A stretch of 13,674 nt of DNA from the NCBI GenBank assembly GCA_013298265.1, contig JAAFHE010000028.1, positions 1-13,674 of the forward strand, written 5' to 3'. This stretch comes from Lysobacterales bacterium (lineage in GTDB: Bacteria; Pseudomonadota; Gammaproteobacteria; Xanthomonadales; Rhodanobacteraceae). The position numbers and the translations under genes are program-made. This document shows, piece by piece, positions 7,758 to 13,674 of the stretch (within the stretch, counting starts at the first letter, position 1; every line of letters starts with the position of its first letter). The notes under the pieces were generated by a model. It saw only the letters and a list, made by a program, of their open reading frames with translations, made no database searches and was not told the origin of the DNA.

Positions 7758-7784
7758 ATAGTACACGGCCGTGTTTTGGTCGAA
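7758..7784 (-). promoter_or_regulatory. Candidate promoter and palindromic operator of the STAND regulator
   Basis: Read on the minus strand, TACTAT (7763-7758) is a fair -10 box and TTCGAC (7784-7779) a poor -35 at 15-bp spacing. Between them, touching the -10, is a perfect 12-bp palindrome ACACGGCCGTGT (7763-7774). Transcription from here would start about 25 nt before the ATG at 7725. A symmetric site in the spacer would suit a repressor or autoregulation, though the regulator's own winged-helix type usually prefers direct repeats. Confidence 0.4.
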
Positions 7785-7866
7785 ACCGCGTTGTCGCCAT
7801 TGCGTCATAGGTCGCAGATTCCACCTTGCGCGCATGGGCGGTGCTGCGCAACCAACTGAAACAAAA

Positions 7867-7897
7867 GTCAATTTTTGACCGTAAGGTTTTCGTAAGG
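7867..7897. promoter_or_regulatory. Candidate winged-helix operator: 11-bp-spaced direct repeats plus inverted repeat
   Basis: CGTAAGG occurs at 7880-7886 and again at 7891-7897, exactly 11 bp start to start with TTTT between. This one-helical-turn spacing is the classic arrangement bound head-to-tail by OmpR/PhoB-type winged helices. Directly to the left is GTCAA-TTT-TTGAC (7867-7879), a small inverted repeat that also supplies TTGAC-like -35 boxes in both directions. No good -10 box follows on the + strand. The site lies in the only control region shared by the regulator and the 607-aa gene. Confidence 0.5.
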
Positions 7898-8062
7898 CGA
7901 CGCGGGGCGGGCTTTGCGCAGATTTGCCGCAACGGCGCCGGACCTGCAGCGCCGCCCACGCACGACGCGGCCGGCGCCCCTGAACGCCGTACGCCATCCA
8001 CCCAGGTGGCACCGCGCCTGCGACACGCAGGCATCGACATTACAAAGGCAGAGGATTCCACC

Positions 8063-9886
8063 ATGTCCAAACTTTCCGTGACCACCCTGACCAAGGACGC
8101 GAACAAGACCGCGGATGCGCCCGACGCGCCGGTCTCCCTGTTCCGCACCGGCGCCCGCTCGCGCAGCCTGGCCCGCAGTGCACAGGCCGCCGACTCGCGC
8201 GTGCTGGCTGCCGGCGATTTCGACCAGAAGCCCTGGGGCCTGCTCTACCGCGCCCTGGTCAACAGCCTGGGCACCAGCCCGAGCAACTTCCAGCTCATCT
8301 ATCCGTTCACGACCTGGACCTGGCCGACCCAGTCGGCCGGCTTCATCAGCGCGGCGCAGTACGATTTCTGCTCGGTCACGCCGCAGTGGAGCGCGGTCGG
8401 CGCCTTCGTCTCCAGCGGCGACCGCATCAACCAGGCCTATCGCGCCTTCCTCGACGTGATCCTGGCCGCGACCGACGATCCGAAGCTGCGCGAGGAAATC
8501 CGCGTCTCGGGCGAGGCCCTGACCAATGCGGCAAACGACTACACCGTGGCTGTGAACCAGGCCAGCACCATCTACGGCGACCAGGTCAAGGACAACAAGC
8601 CGACCTTCACCGAATGGCTGGCCACGCCGCAGGGCCGCGGCTATTCGATCAAGATCGACGCGGCCTATACGCGTCTGAGCCAGGCGCAGATCAATTACAA
8701 CGTCGTCGTGGCCAAGGCCAACACGCCGGGGCTGGCCGACGCCCAGGCGCAGTTCGCCAACACGGACTTCTACTCCCGTCTCAGCGATCCGGGCCTGTCC
8801 AAGTTCCCGCTCGTACCGTATTTCCAGGTATCGCAGAACGCGGCTGCCTGGGTCGATGCGGTCAAGGCCGGCAGCGGTCCGGGCGGCGCGACCATGGGCT
8901 TCACCAATCGCGAGGCGAGCTACGACTATTCCAAGACCTGGGCCGGCACGAGCCTGTCGATCTCGCAGTTCTTCTGGGAAGTGCAGGTCAAAGGCAGCTG
9001 GGAACGCGTGACCGAATTCGAGACCGACAATGAACTGGAAGTGTCGCTGGAATTCGAAGCCATCGACCTGATCGGCATCACGCCGAGCGACTGGTACAAC
9101 GGCAGCTTCGTGCGCAGCCACGCAACCGGCCCGTTCACGCGCGGCTACAGCGCTTACGGCGGCGACGGCACGCAGGCCGTGTTCGGCAAGACGGGCTTTT
9201 TCAATCTGCTCAAGACCGGCATGTATGTCGGCTACAAGCCCAACTTCACGATCCGCGTCAGCAAGGCCACGTTCTCGCGCTTCCAGCAGACGTTCAAGGC
9301 GGCGACCGGCCTGCGCATCGGCCCGTTCACGTTCAGCGCACAGGGCGGCAGCGTACAGGCCGGCTGGACCGCGAACGAGGCCGGCCAGTCCTTCACCGGC
9401 ACCACGACCTCCGACGCGCCGCTGATCCTCGGCGTCAGCATCGCCCAGATGCCGGCCGATCCGGACGCGAACCTGGAACTGACGGCGACGGAACAACTCG
9501 GCAATGTATACCGCTTCGAAGGCGGTGAAGGCGACATCATTGCCCGCAACGTCAGTGAGCGCGAAGCCGAAGGACTTGGCGGCTACTGGCACGCGCCGGC
9601 CGAAGTCGCCATCGTCACGCCACTGCGCAATGTCCGCATCACCGAACAAGGGGCGCCGTTCACCGCGGTCATCAACGGACCCGACGCCGAGATACAAGTG
9701 CTGGGCGGCGTCACCCACGTCAGCGTGCTCAGGCCGTACAACCTGATCAACGGCGGCCCCGACCACGTCCACTACTACCGCATCCGCGCAATCAACGCGC
9801 TGACCCACCAGCCCGTCGACCTGCAGAACATGCGTTTCGGCGGCATCGCACCGTTCACCGGCGCGGCCCGCTTCGCCGACCAGTAA
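8063..9886 (+). CDS. Unrecognised 607-aa protein divergent to the STAND regulator
   Basis: I cannot assign a family. The start at 8063 has a strong AGAGGA 7 nt upstream. The first ~50 residues are polar and basic (TGARSRSLARSAQAADSR), without a signal peptide or lipobox, so the product is probably cytoplasmic or exported by a dedicated machine. Residues 58-130 are aromatic-rich (PWGLLYRALVNSLG, FTTWTWPT, QYDFCSVTPQWSAVGAFVSSGDRINQAY split here by commas of description). Residues 125-235 look helical, with Gln/Asn/Ala-rich stretches. Residues 275-460 are beta-like with many Trp, Tyr and Phe (WEVQVKGSWERV, WYNGSFVRSH, GYSAYGGDGTQAVFGKTGFF). The last ~145 residues look like a separate beta-rich region. 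Only one cysteine (103) is present. No membrane helix or recognisable catalytic motif is seen. It is divergent from the winged-helix/NTPase regulator and lies upstream of a TonB receptor; it may be the regulator's main target. Base composition matches its neighbours. Confidence 0.85.
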   Translation: MSKLSVTTLTKDANKTADAPDAPVSLFRTGARSRSLARSAQAADSRVLAAGDFDQKPWGLLYRALVNSLGTSPSNFQLIYPFTTWTWPTQSAGFISAAQYDFCSVTPQWSAVGAFVSSGDRINQAYRAFLDVILAATDDPKLREEIRVSGEALTNAANDYTVAVNQASTIYGDQVKDNKPTFTEWLATPQGRGYSIKIDAAYTRLSQAQINYNVVVAKANTPGLADAQAQFANTDFYSRLSDPGLSKFPLVPYFQVSQNAAAWVDAVKAGSGPGGATMGFTNREASYDYSKTWAGTSLSISQFFWEVQVKGSWERVTEFETDNELEVSLEFEAIDLIGITPSDWYNGSFVRSHATGPFTRGYSAYGGDGTQAVFGKTGFFNLLKTGMYVGYKPNFTIRVSKATFSRFQQTFKAATGLRIGPFTFSAQGGSVQAGWTANEAGQSFTGTTTSDAPLILGVSIAQMPADPDANLELTATEQLGNVYRFEGGEGDIIARNVSEREAEGLGGYWHAPAEVAIVTPLRNVRITEQGAPFTAVINGPDAEIQVLGGVTHVSVLRPYNLINGGPDHVHYYRIRAINALTHQPVDLQNMRFGGIAPFTGAARFADQ

Positions 9887-9891
9887 GGCCC

Positions 9892-9955
9892 TGCCGGCGC
9901 GGCGTCCATTCCGGATGCTGCGCCGGCACCCAAGCGGTATTCCGCCAGAAGGCGG
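9892..9955 (+). terminator. Tandem hairpins after the 607-aa gene, possible terminator
   Basis: TGCCGGCGC (9892-9900) pairs perfectly with GCGCCGGCA (9920-9928), beginning 6 nt after the stop. A second small stem, CCGCC-AGAA-GGCGG (9942-9955), is followed by TTGTATCGTT rather than a clean U run. They probably mark the 3' end, but efficient intrinsic termination is uncertain. Confidence 0.4.
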
Positions 9956-10075
9956 TTGTATCGTTCCCTGAAATGGCGTCGCGGCGGATCGTCGCGGCGC
10001 CTTCGGCGCGCCCGGCCGCGCAGCGCGGCCGTGACAGATTTTCCGTCACCGCCGACACCATCACAATTTCGCTAG

Positions 10076-10101
10076 TTGCTTATTGCTTTTTGTTTTATAC
10101 G
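10076..10101 (+). promoter_or_regulatory. Promoter-like AT-rich patch before the TonB receptor
   Basis: The patch is strikingly AT-rich against its surroundings. TTGCTT (10076-10081) could serve as -35 and TATACG (10096-10101) as -10, at a short 14-bp spacing. The preceding GTGAC-N9-GTCAC inverted repeat (10031-10049) is a possible activator or repressor site. I see no clear Fur box. Confidence 0.35.
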
Positions 10102-10310
10102 CGTACTGCAAGACCCGGCAAGCACTACGCACAGGCACGGTTCCGCCGATGCCCTGTCGCGACGGCTATACAGCGCTGCGGTGATCCGCGACACTTGCGC
10201 CGCGCCAGCGCGCACCCGCCGGGGAGCGGGAAAACAGCTCGGACGGACACCTGCGGAACGCGAAAGTCGCGCGTGTCGTCCGGCGCCAATCCGTATCTGG
10301 GAGTCGACCG

Positions 10311-12809
10311 ATGAACCTGACCGCCAAAGGCCGCGCCACGCCGCGCGCCGCACTGTATATCGCCTTGATCGCCGGCCTGGCCGCACTGCCTGCCTACGCG
10401 CAGAACACCGCCGGCGAAACCGACCCCGACAAGCTCGAAACCATCAACGTGATCTCGACCGGCACGCGCGCGGGCAACCGCTCGGACACGGACACCGCCG
10501 CACCGGTAGACGTGATCGGCCGCGAGGCGATCGAGGCCACCGGCGCGATCGAGACCGGCAAGCTGCTGCAGAAGCTCGCACCGTCGTTCAACTTCCCGAC
10601 CAGCTTCGTCAGTGACGGCACGGACCTGATCTGGCCGGCCACGCTGCGCGGGCTGGGTCCGGACCAGGTGCTCGTGCTGGTCAACGGCAAGCGCCGCCAC
10701 CAGCAGGCGCTGGTCAACGTGCAGCAATCCATCGGACGCGGCTCGGCCGGCACCGACATCAACACCATTCCGATCGCCGCGATCGAGCGTATCGAAGTGC
10801 TGCGCGACGGCGCGTCGGCACAGTACGGTTCCGATGCGATCGCCGGCGTCATCAACATCATCCTCAAGAACCAGACCGACCACACCGACCTCGGCATCGA
10901 AGTCGGCGAAACCTATGCGGGCGACGGCGACCAGTACCGCGCGGCACTGAATACCGGCTTCAAGCTCGGCGGCGAAGGCTTCATCAACATCACTGCCGAC
11001 TACATGAAGCGCCTGGAGACCAATCGCGCCGGGCCCGACAGCCTGCGCGTGGATCCGCCGCGCGTGACCCAGCGCCTCGGCGAAGCGGACATGGAAGCCG
11101 CGCAGCTATGGATCAACGCCGGTCTGCCGCTGGCCGGCGGCGAGCTGTACGCGTTCGGCGGCGTGTCGCGCCGCGAGGGCAATTCGTCCGGCTTCTTCCG
11201 CTCCGCCGGCGACGGCCGCACGATCCCGCAGCTCTACCCCAACGGCTTCCTGCCGACGCTGCTGACGACGACCGACGACCGTTCGCTCGCCGTGGGCTAC
11301 CGTCATGCGCTCAACGATTCGTGGAAGTGGGACTTCAGCGTCAACCGCGGCTGGAACCAGTTCGAGTTCGCCTCCGAAGGCACGGCCAACGTCAGCTACT
11401 ACTACGAACCGCGTCCCGGCGGCGGCATCTTCGCCGAGACGCCGACCTCGGCCGAAGACGGCACGTTGCGCTTTAAGCAGACCACGGCAAACCTCGACCT
11501 CAGCGGCGACGTGGACTGGGGCATCGGCGCCGAACCGTTGTACCTTGCGTTCGGCGCGGAATGGCGCCGCGACGGCTACCAGATCATCGCCGGCGATCCG
11601 GTCTCGTATCAGTACGGCCGCACCAACAACCCGGGCATCTCCATCATCAACGCCAACGGCGGCGTCGCCGCAGCCGGCATCCAGGGCTTCCCGGGCTTCA
11701 CGCCAGCGACGCAGATCGACGCCAGCCGGCGCAGCCTCGGCGTCTACGTCGACGCGGAATCGTATGTCACGGATGACCTGCTGATCGGCGCCGCCGGCCG
11801 CTTCGAGGACTACAGCGACTTCGGCACCAATTCGACCGGCAAGCTGAGCCTGCGCTACAACTTCAGCGATACGTTCTCGCTGCGCGGCACGGTGTCGAAA
11901 GGCTTCCGCGCACCGAGCGTGCAGCAGCAGTTCTTCAGCCAGGTGTCGACCAATCTCAACGCCAACGGCGTGCTGACCGACACCATCACCGCGCGCCAGG
12001 GCAGCCCGGTCGCGCTGGCCTTCGGCGTCAAGCCGCTGAAAGAAGAATCGTCCGACAACTACTCGCTCGGTTTCGTCTGGAAACCGACCGCGGAGTTCTC
12101 GCTGACGACCGACGTGTACCAGATCAACATCGACGACCGCATCGTGTTCTCCGGCGCAATCGGCCCCGAAGCCAACAGCGCCGGCTGCACCGATCCGAGG
12201 GTATGCCCGATCGCGCTGCTGCTGCGGCCGCTCAACGTCGGCCAGGCCACGTTCTTCACCAATGCAATCGACACCAAGACCCGCGGCATCGACGTCGTCG
12301 CCGAGTACGGCACCGAGCTGTCCAGCGGCGCGCGCCTCGGCGTCTCGGCCGCCTTCAACTACAACCAGACCGAAGTGCTGCGCATCAACTCGCCGTCGAC
12401 CTTCGTGCCCGCCTCGACGCTGTTCGGTCAGGAGCAGGTCACCCTCGTCGAGGAAGGCCAGCCGCATCAGCGCGCCACGCTCGGGACCAACTACCGCAGC
12501 GGCGCCTGGTATACGGATCTCGCGTTCAATTACTACGGCTCCGTATCGGGCGAAGGCTTCACGCCGGGCCTGAAACAGAAATGGGGCGGCAAGTGGCTGA
12601 CCGACCTGTCGGTCAGCTACAACTTCACCGACGACCTGCGCGTGACCCTCGGCGGCAACAACATCTTCGACGTGTATCCCGACAAGTGGAAATCCACCGG
12701 CCCTTCCCAGAACCCGTTCCCAGCGCTGGGCTTCAGGTACGGCTGGGAAACCCTGCCCTTCGGCCTCAACGGCGGCTACTACTACGCGCGCTTGAACTAC
12801 CGGTTCTGA
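10311..12809 (+). CDS. TonB-dependent outer-membrane receptor
   Basis: An 832-aa outer-membrane protein that imports a ligand using energy from TonB-ExbB-ExbD. The signal peptide (MNLTAKGRATPRAALYIALI followed by AGLAALPAYA) should be cut before QNTAGE at residue 31. A TonB-box-like LETINVIST lies at 42-50. The plug domain contains GLGPDQVLVLVNGKRR, TDINTIPIAAIERIEVLRDG and ASAQYGSDAIAGVINIILK, all standard plug signatures. The rest is a 22-strand-type barrel, including GTVSKGFRAPSVQQQF, and ends YYARLNYRF with the terminal Phe needed for outer-membrane assembly. GGGAG stands 8 nt before the ATG. The length is normal for the family. The substrate (siderophore, cobalamin, glycan, peptide or other) cannot be told from sequence alone and no transport partner is adjacent. 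It follows the 607-aa gene on the same strand but after a 424-bp gap, so co-regulation is only possible. Confidence 0.96.
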   Translation: MNLTAKGRATPRAALYIALIAGLAALPAYAQNTAGETDPDKLETINVISTGTRAGNRSDTDTAAPVDVIGREAIEATGAIETGKLLQKLAPSFNFPTSFVSDGTDLIWPATLRGLGPDQVLVLVNGKRRHQQALVNVQQSIGRGSAGTDINTIPIAAIERIEVLRDGASAQYGSDAIAGVINIILKNQTDHTDLGIEVGETYAGDGDQYRAALNTGFKLGGEGFINITADYMKRLETNRAGPDSLRVDPPRVTQRLGEADMEAAQLWINAGLPLAGGELYAFGGVSRREGNSSGFFRSAGDGRTIPQLYPNGFLPTLLTTTDDRSLAVGYRHALNDSWKWDFSVNRGWNQFEFASEGTANVSYYYEPRPGGGIFAETPTSAEDGTLRFKQTTANLDLSGDVDWGIGAEPLYLAFGAEWRRDGYQIIAGDPVSYQYGRTNNPGISIINANGGVAAAGIQGFPGFTPATQIDASRRSLGVYVDAESYVTDDLLIGAAGRFEDYSDFGTNSTGKLSLRYNFSDTFSLRGTVSKGFRAPSVQQQFFSQVSTNLNANGVLTDTITARQGSPVALAFGVKPLKEESSDNYSLGFVWKPTAEFSLTTDVYQINIDDRIVFSGAIGPEANSAGCTDPRVCPIALLLRPLNVGQATFFTNAIDTKTRGIDVVAEYGTELSSGARLGVSAAFNYNQTEVLRINSPSTFVPASTLFGQEQVTLVEEGQPHQRATLGTNYRSGAWYTDLAFNYYGSVSGEGFTPGLKQKWGGKWLTDLSVSYNFTDDLRVTLGGNNIFDVYPDKWKSTGPSQNPFPALGFRYGWETLPFGLNGGYYYARLNYRF

Positions 12810-12818
12810 GTTTGGCGC

Positions 12819-12846
12819 GACCCGCGCGCGACGGCGCGCGGGTCTT
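12819..12846 (+). terminator. Strong hairpin after the TonB receptor
   Basis: GACCCGCGCGC (12819-12829) and GCGCGCGGGTC (12834-12844) form an 11-bp perfect stem with a GACG loop, starting 10 nt after the stop codon. Only a short TT follows, so it is a likely but T-poor terminator. Confidence 0.6.
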
Positions 12847-12872
12847 GCGCAGCGACGCGATCCGATCCTGCC

Positions 12873-12895
12873 GCCGAGGCCGCAATGGCCTCGGC
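12873..12895 (+). terminator. Second hairpin downstream of the TonB receptor
   Basis: GCCGAGGCC (12873-12881) pairs perfectly with GGCCTCGGC (12887-12895) around a GCAAT loop. No U run follows. It may back up the preceding hairpin or mark the edge of the next promoter region. Confidence 0.3.
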
Positions 12896-12947
12896 GTAGC
12901 TGTCTGCTCGTTCATCCGGCGGACACGAAAACCCCGTTCAGCTGCGC

Positions 12948-12979
12948 TAGAGTGCCGGCCGTGCCGTGTCCGACACGGC
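12948..12979 (+). promoter_or_regulatory. Candidate -10 box and palindromic operator upstream of the lipoprotein
   Basis: TAGAGT (12948-12953), in a GCGCTAGAGT context, is a plausible -10 box; no good -35 is visible. Ten bases downstream lies GCCGTGTC-C-GACACGGC (12963-12979), a perfect 8-bp inverted repeat with a one-base centre, which would cover the start of transcription. It may be an operator or a 5' stem. The leader to the ATG would be about 115 nt. Confidence 0.35.
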
Positions 12980-13074
12980 CTTGCGGCGGGTGGGGATGTT
13001 CGCTGAAGTGCCGCCGCAACGTTGTTGCTTCATCGCCCTGCTGGGGTGATGCCATCGTTATTGAGGAGAAACCG

Positions 13075-13485
13075 ATGATCCGCTTCGCTCGCCCGCTTAT
13101 CGTCACCTGCGCCGTCCTCGTCCTGGCCGCCTGCCAGAAGCAGCCGGAACCCGCCAAGCCCGCCGCCACACCGGCGCCCGCCGCCGCTCCCGCTACACCG
13201 CCGCCGGCCGCGACCCCGCCGCCGGCCGCCGCCGCTCCGGTGGCTGTCGACTCGGTCGGCGTGCCGGAATGCGACAACTACATCACCAAGTACACCGCCT
13301 GCGTATCGGGCAAGGTTCCGGAAGCCTCGCGCGCCCAGCTGCAGGACAGCCTCGACCAGATGCGCAAGGCCTGGAAGCAGGCCGCATCGACCCCTGAAGG
13401 CAAGGCCGGCCTGGCCCAGGCCTGCATCGCCGCAAACGATGCCGCCAAGCAGTCGATGACTGCGTTCGGCTGCAGCGATTTCTGA
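13075..13485 (+). CDS. Small lipoprotein with Ala/Pro-rich linker and four-Cys domain
   Basis: A 136-aa protein with a lipoprotein signal: MIRFARPLIVTCAVLVLAAC, where VLAAC is a lipobox and Cys20 would be lipidated. The residue after Cys is Gln, not Asp, so transport to the outer membrane is expected. Residues about 21-58 are almost entirely Ala/Pro with a few Thr (a rigid extended linker). The C-terminal ~75 residues (from VPECDNYITKYTAC) are helical and contain four cysteines (two in ECDNYITKYTAC, then QACIAAND and AFGCSDF), which could form two disulfides in the periplasm. I do not recognise a named family or function. The start is supported by GAGGAG 8 nt upstream, and the gene ends just before a strong intrinsic terminator, so it is monocistronic or the last gene of its transcript. 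Confidence 0.88.
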   Translation: MIRFARPLIVTCAVLVLAACQKQPEPAKPAATPAPAAAPATPPPAATPPPAAAAPVAVDSVGVPECDNYITKYTACVSGKVPEASRAQLQDSLDQMRKAWKQAASTPEGKAGLAQACIAANDAAKQSMTAFGCSDF

Positions 13486-13508
13486 TTCGGCCATCGCTTC
13501 GGCGAATG

Positions 13509-13545
13509 AAAAAAAAGCCCCGGCCAGTGGCCGGGGTTTTTTCTT
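13509..13545. terminator. Rho-independent terminator, potentially bidirectional
   Basis: Eight A residues (13509-13516) precede CCCCGGCC-AGT-GGCCGGGG (13518-13536), which is followed by TTTTTTCTT (13537-13545). This is a textbook GC stem with a U run, 24 nt after the lipoprotein stop. The A run on the left makes it work on the opposite strand as well. Confidence 0.95.
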
Positions 13546-13674
13546 AGTACCTTTTTCTCCGACTAAACGAGCCTGGCCCGGATTTCTCAACCTCTTCGTG
13601 GCGAGGCCCGCGAGACGCCGTTCTGATGCGCGCCGCCGACTGAATGGCGGCGAACGCTGTATCGAGCCGACACG
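13546..13674. other. Window end without a recognisable gene
   Basis: I see no start, motif or structured RNA that I can support in the last ~130 bases. The bidirectional terminator at its left edge suggests that either a converging gene ends beyond the window or a new transcription unit begins there. Confidence 0.5.

Larger units (their letters stand above)
7726..8062. other. Divergent intergenic control region (337 bp)
   Basis: This stretch separates the start of the minus-strand regulator from the start of the + strand 607-aa gene and holds no convincing gene. It contains a palindrome at a possible promoter of the regulator, an AT-richer centre (about 7851-7897) with direct and inverted repeats, and a GC-rich part with 8-bp inverted arms GGCGCCGG (7934-7941) and CCGGCGCC (7971-7978). 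The + strand leader is therefore probably long. Frames that run through it are open only because of the high GC. Confidence 0.7.
9887..10310. other. Intergenic region between the 607-aa gene and the TonB receptor (424 bp)
   Basis: No gene is convincing here. The left half is packed with GC hairpins: 9892-9928, CCGCC-AGAA-GGCGG at 9942-9955, a UUCG-type loop near 9998-10010, and the 19-bp near-perfect palindrome at 10013-10031 (CGGCCGCGC, A, GCGCGGCCG). Next comes GTGAC-N9-GTCAC at 10031-10049. The AT-rich promoter-like patch at about 10062-10100 is followed by a ~210-nt leader to the receptor start. The layout reads as a transcript end followed by a new promoter, so the receptor is probably transcribed separately from the 607-aa gene. 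Confidence 0.6.

Noticed and set aside
7868..9808. 646-codon open frame on the minus strand opposite the 607-aa gene
   Set aside because: Open only because of the high GC content. The + strand frame has a strong ribosome site and a natural residue composition, while the minus frame reads as a Val/Arg/Gly/Asp-rich shadow.
11106..12467. 453-codon minus-strand frame opposite the TonB receptor
   Set aside because: It lies within a clear receptor barrel gene and is a GC-driven shadow.
13140..13245. GC-rich repetitive stretch in the lipoprotein gene as a DNA repeat
   Set aside because: It simply encodes the Ala/Pro-rich linker in frame; there is no regular DNA repeat unit.

Overview
The window is high-GC bacterial chromosome with dense genes, Shine-Dalgarno starts and long GC-driven antisense ORFs. 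The gene set suggests a gammaproteobacterium near the Xanthomonadales/Lysobacterales (for example Rhodanobacteraceae). It includes cysI-cysH, a Sat-CysC fusion, a two-motif DUF4124 exported protein, a ToxR/CadC-like regulator with TPRs, a TonB-dependent receptor and an Ala/Pro-linker lipoprotein. The placement is inferred from gene content, not from a phylogenetic marker.

Left part (1-3142, + strand): assimilatory sulfate reduction. The 3' end of sulfite reductase hemoprotein (cysI) overlaps PAPS reductase (cysH) by ATGA. A 345-bp gap holding a long REP-like inverted repeat follows, then a fused ATP sulfurylase/APS kinase. Together these give sulfate -> APS -> PAPS -> sulfite -> sulfide. The single-cysteine (PAPS-type) CysH fits the complete APS kinase domain in the fusion.

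Middle (3308-8062): a small exported DUF4124 protein (+) converges on a minus-strand pair. The first gene of that pair encodes a 1107-aa regulator: OmpR-type winged helix, nSTAND1-like P-loop NTPase, one transmembrane helix, then TPR-like repeats. A 132-aa orphan protein overlaps its 3' end by 17 nt. A 337-bp intergenic region separates the regulator from a divergent 607-aa protein that I do not recognise. That region carries two 7-bp direct repeats spaced 11 bp apart, the usual spacing for OmpR-type winged helices, and a 12-bp palindrome at a possible promoter of the regulator. The regulator, the 132-aa protein, the 607-aa protein and this control region are the best candidate here for an undescribed system.

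Right part (8063-13674, + strand): the 607-aa unknown protein, a 424-bp gap with hairpins and an AT-rich promoter-like patch, an 832-aa TonB-dependent outer-membrane receptor, and a 136-aa lipoprotein ending in a textbook intrinsic terminator. The last ~130 bp show no gene. I found no tRNA, rRNA, CRISPR array, transposase or phage gene.
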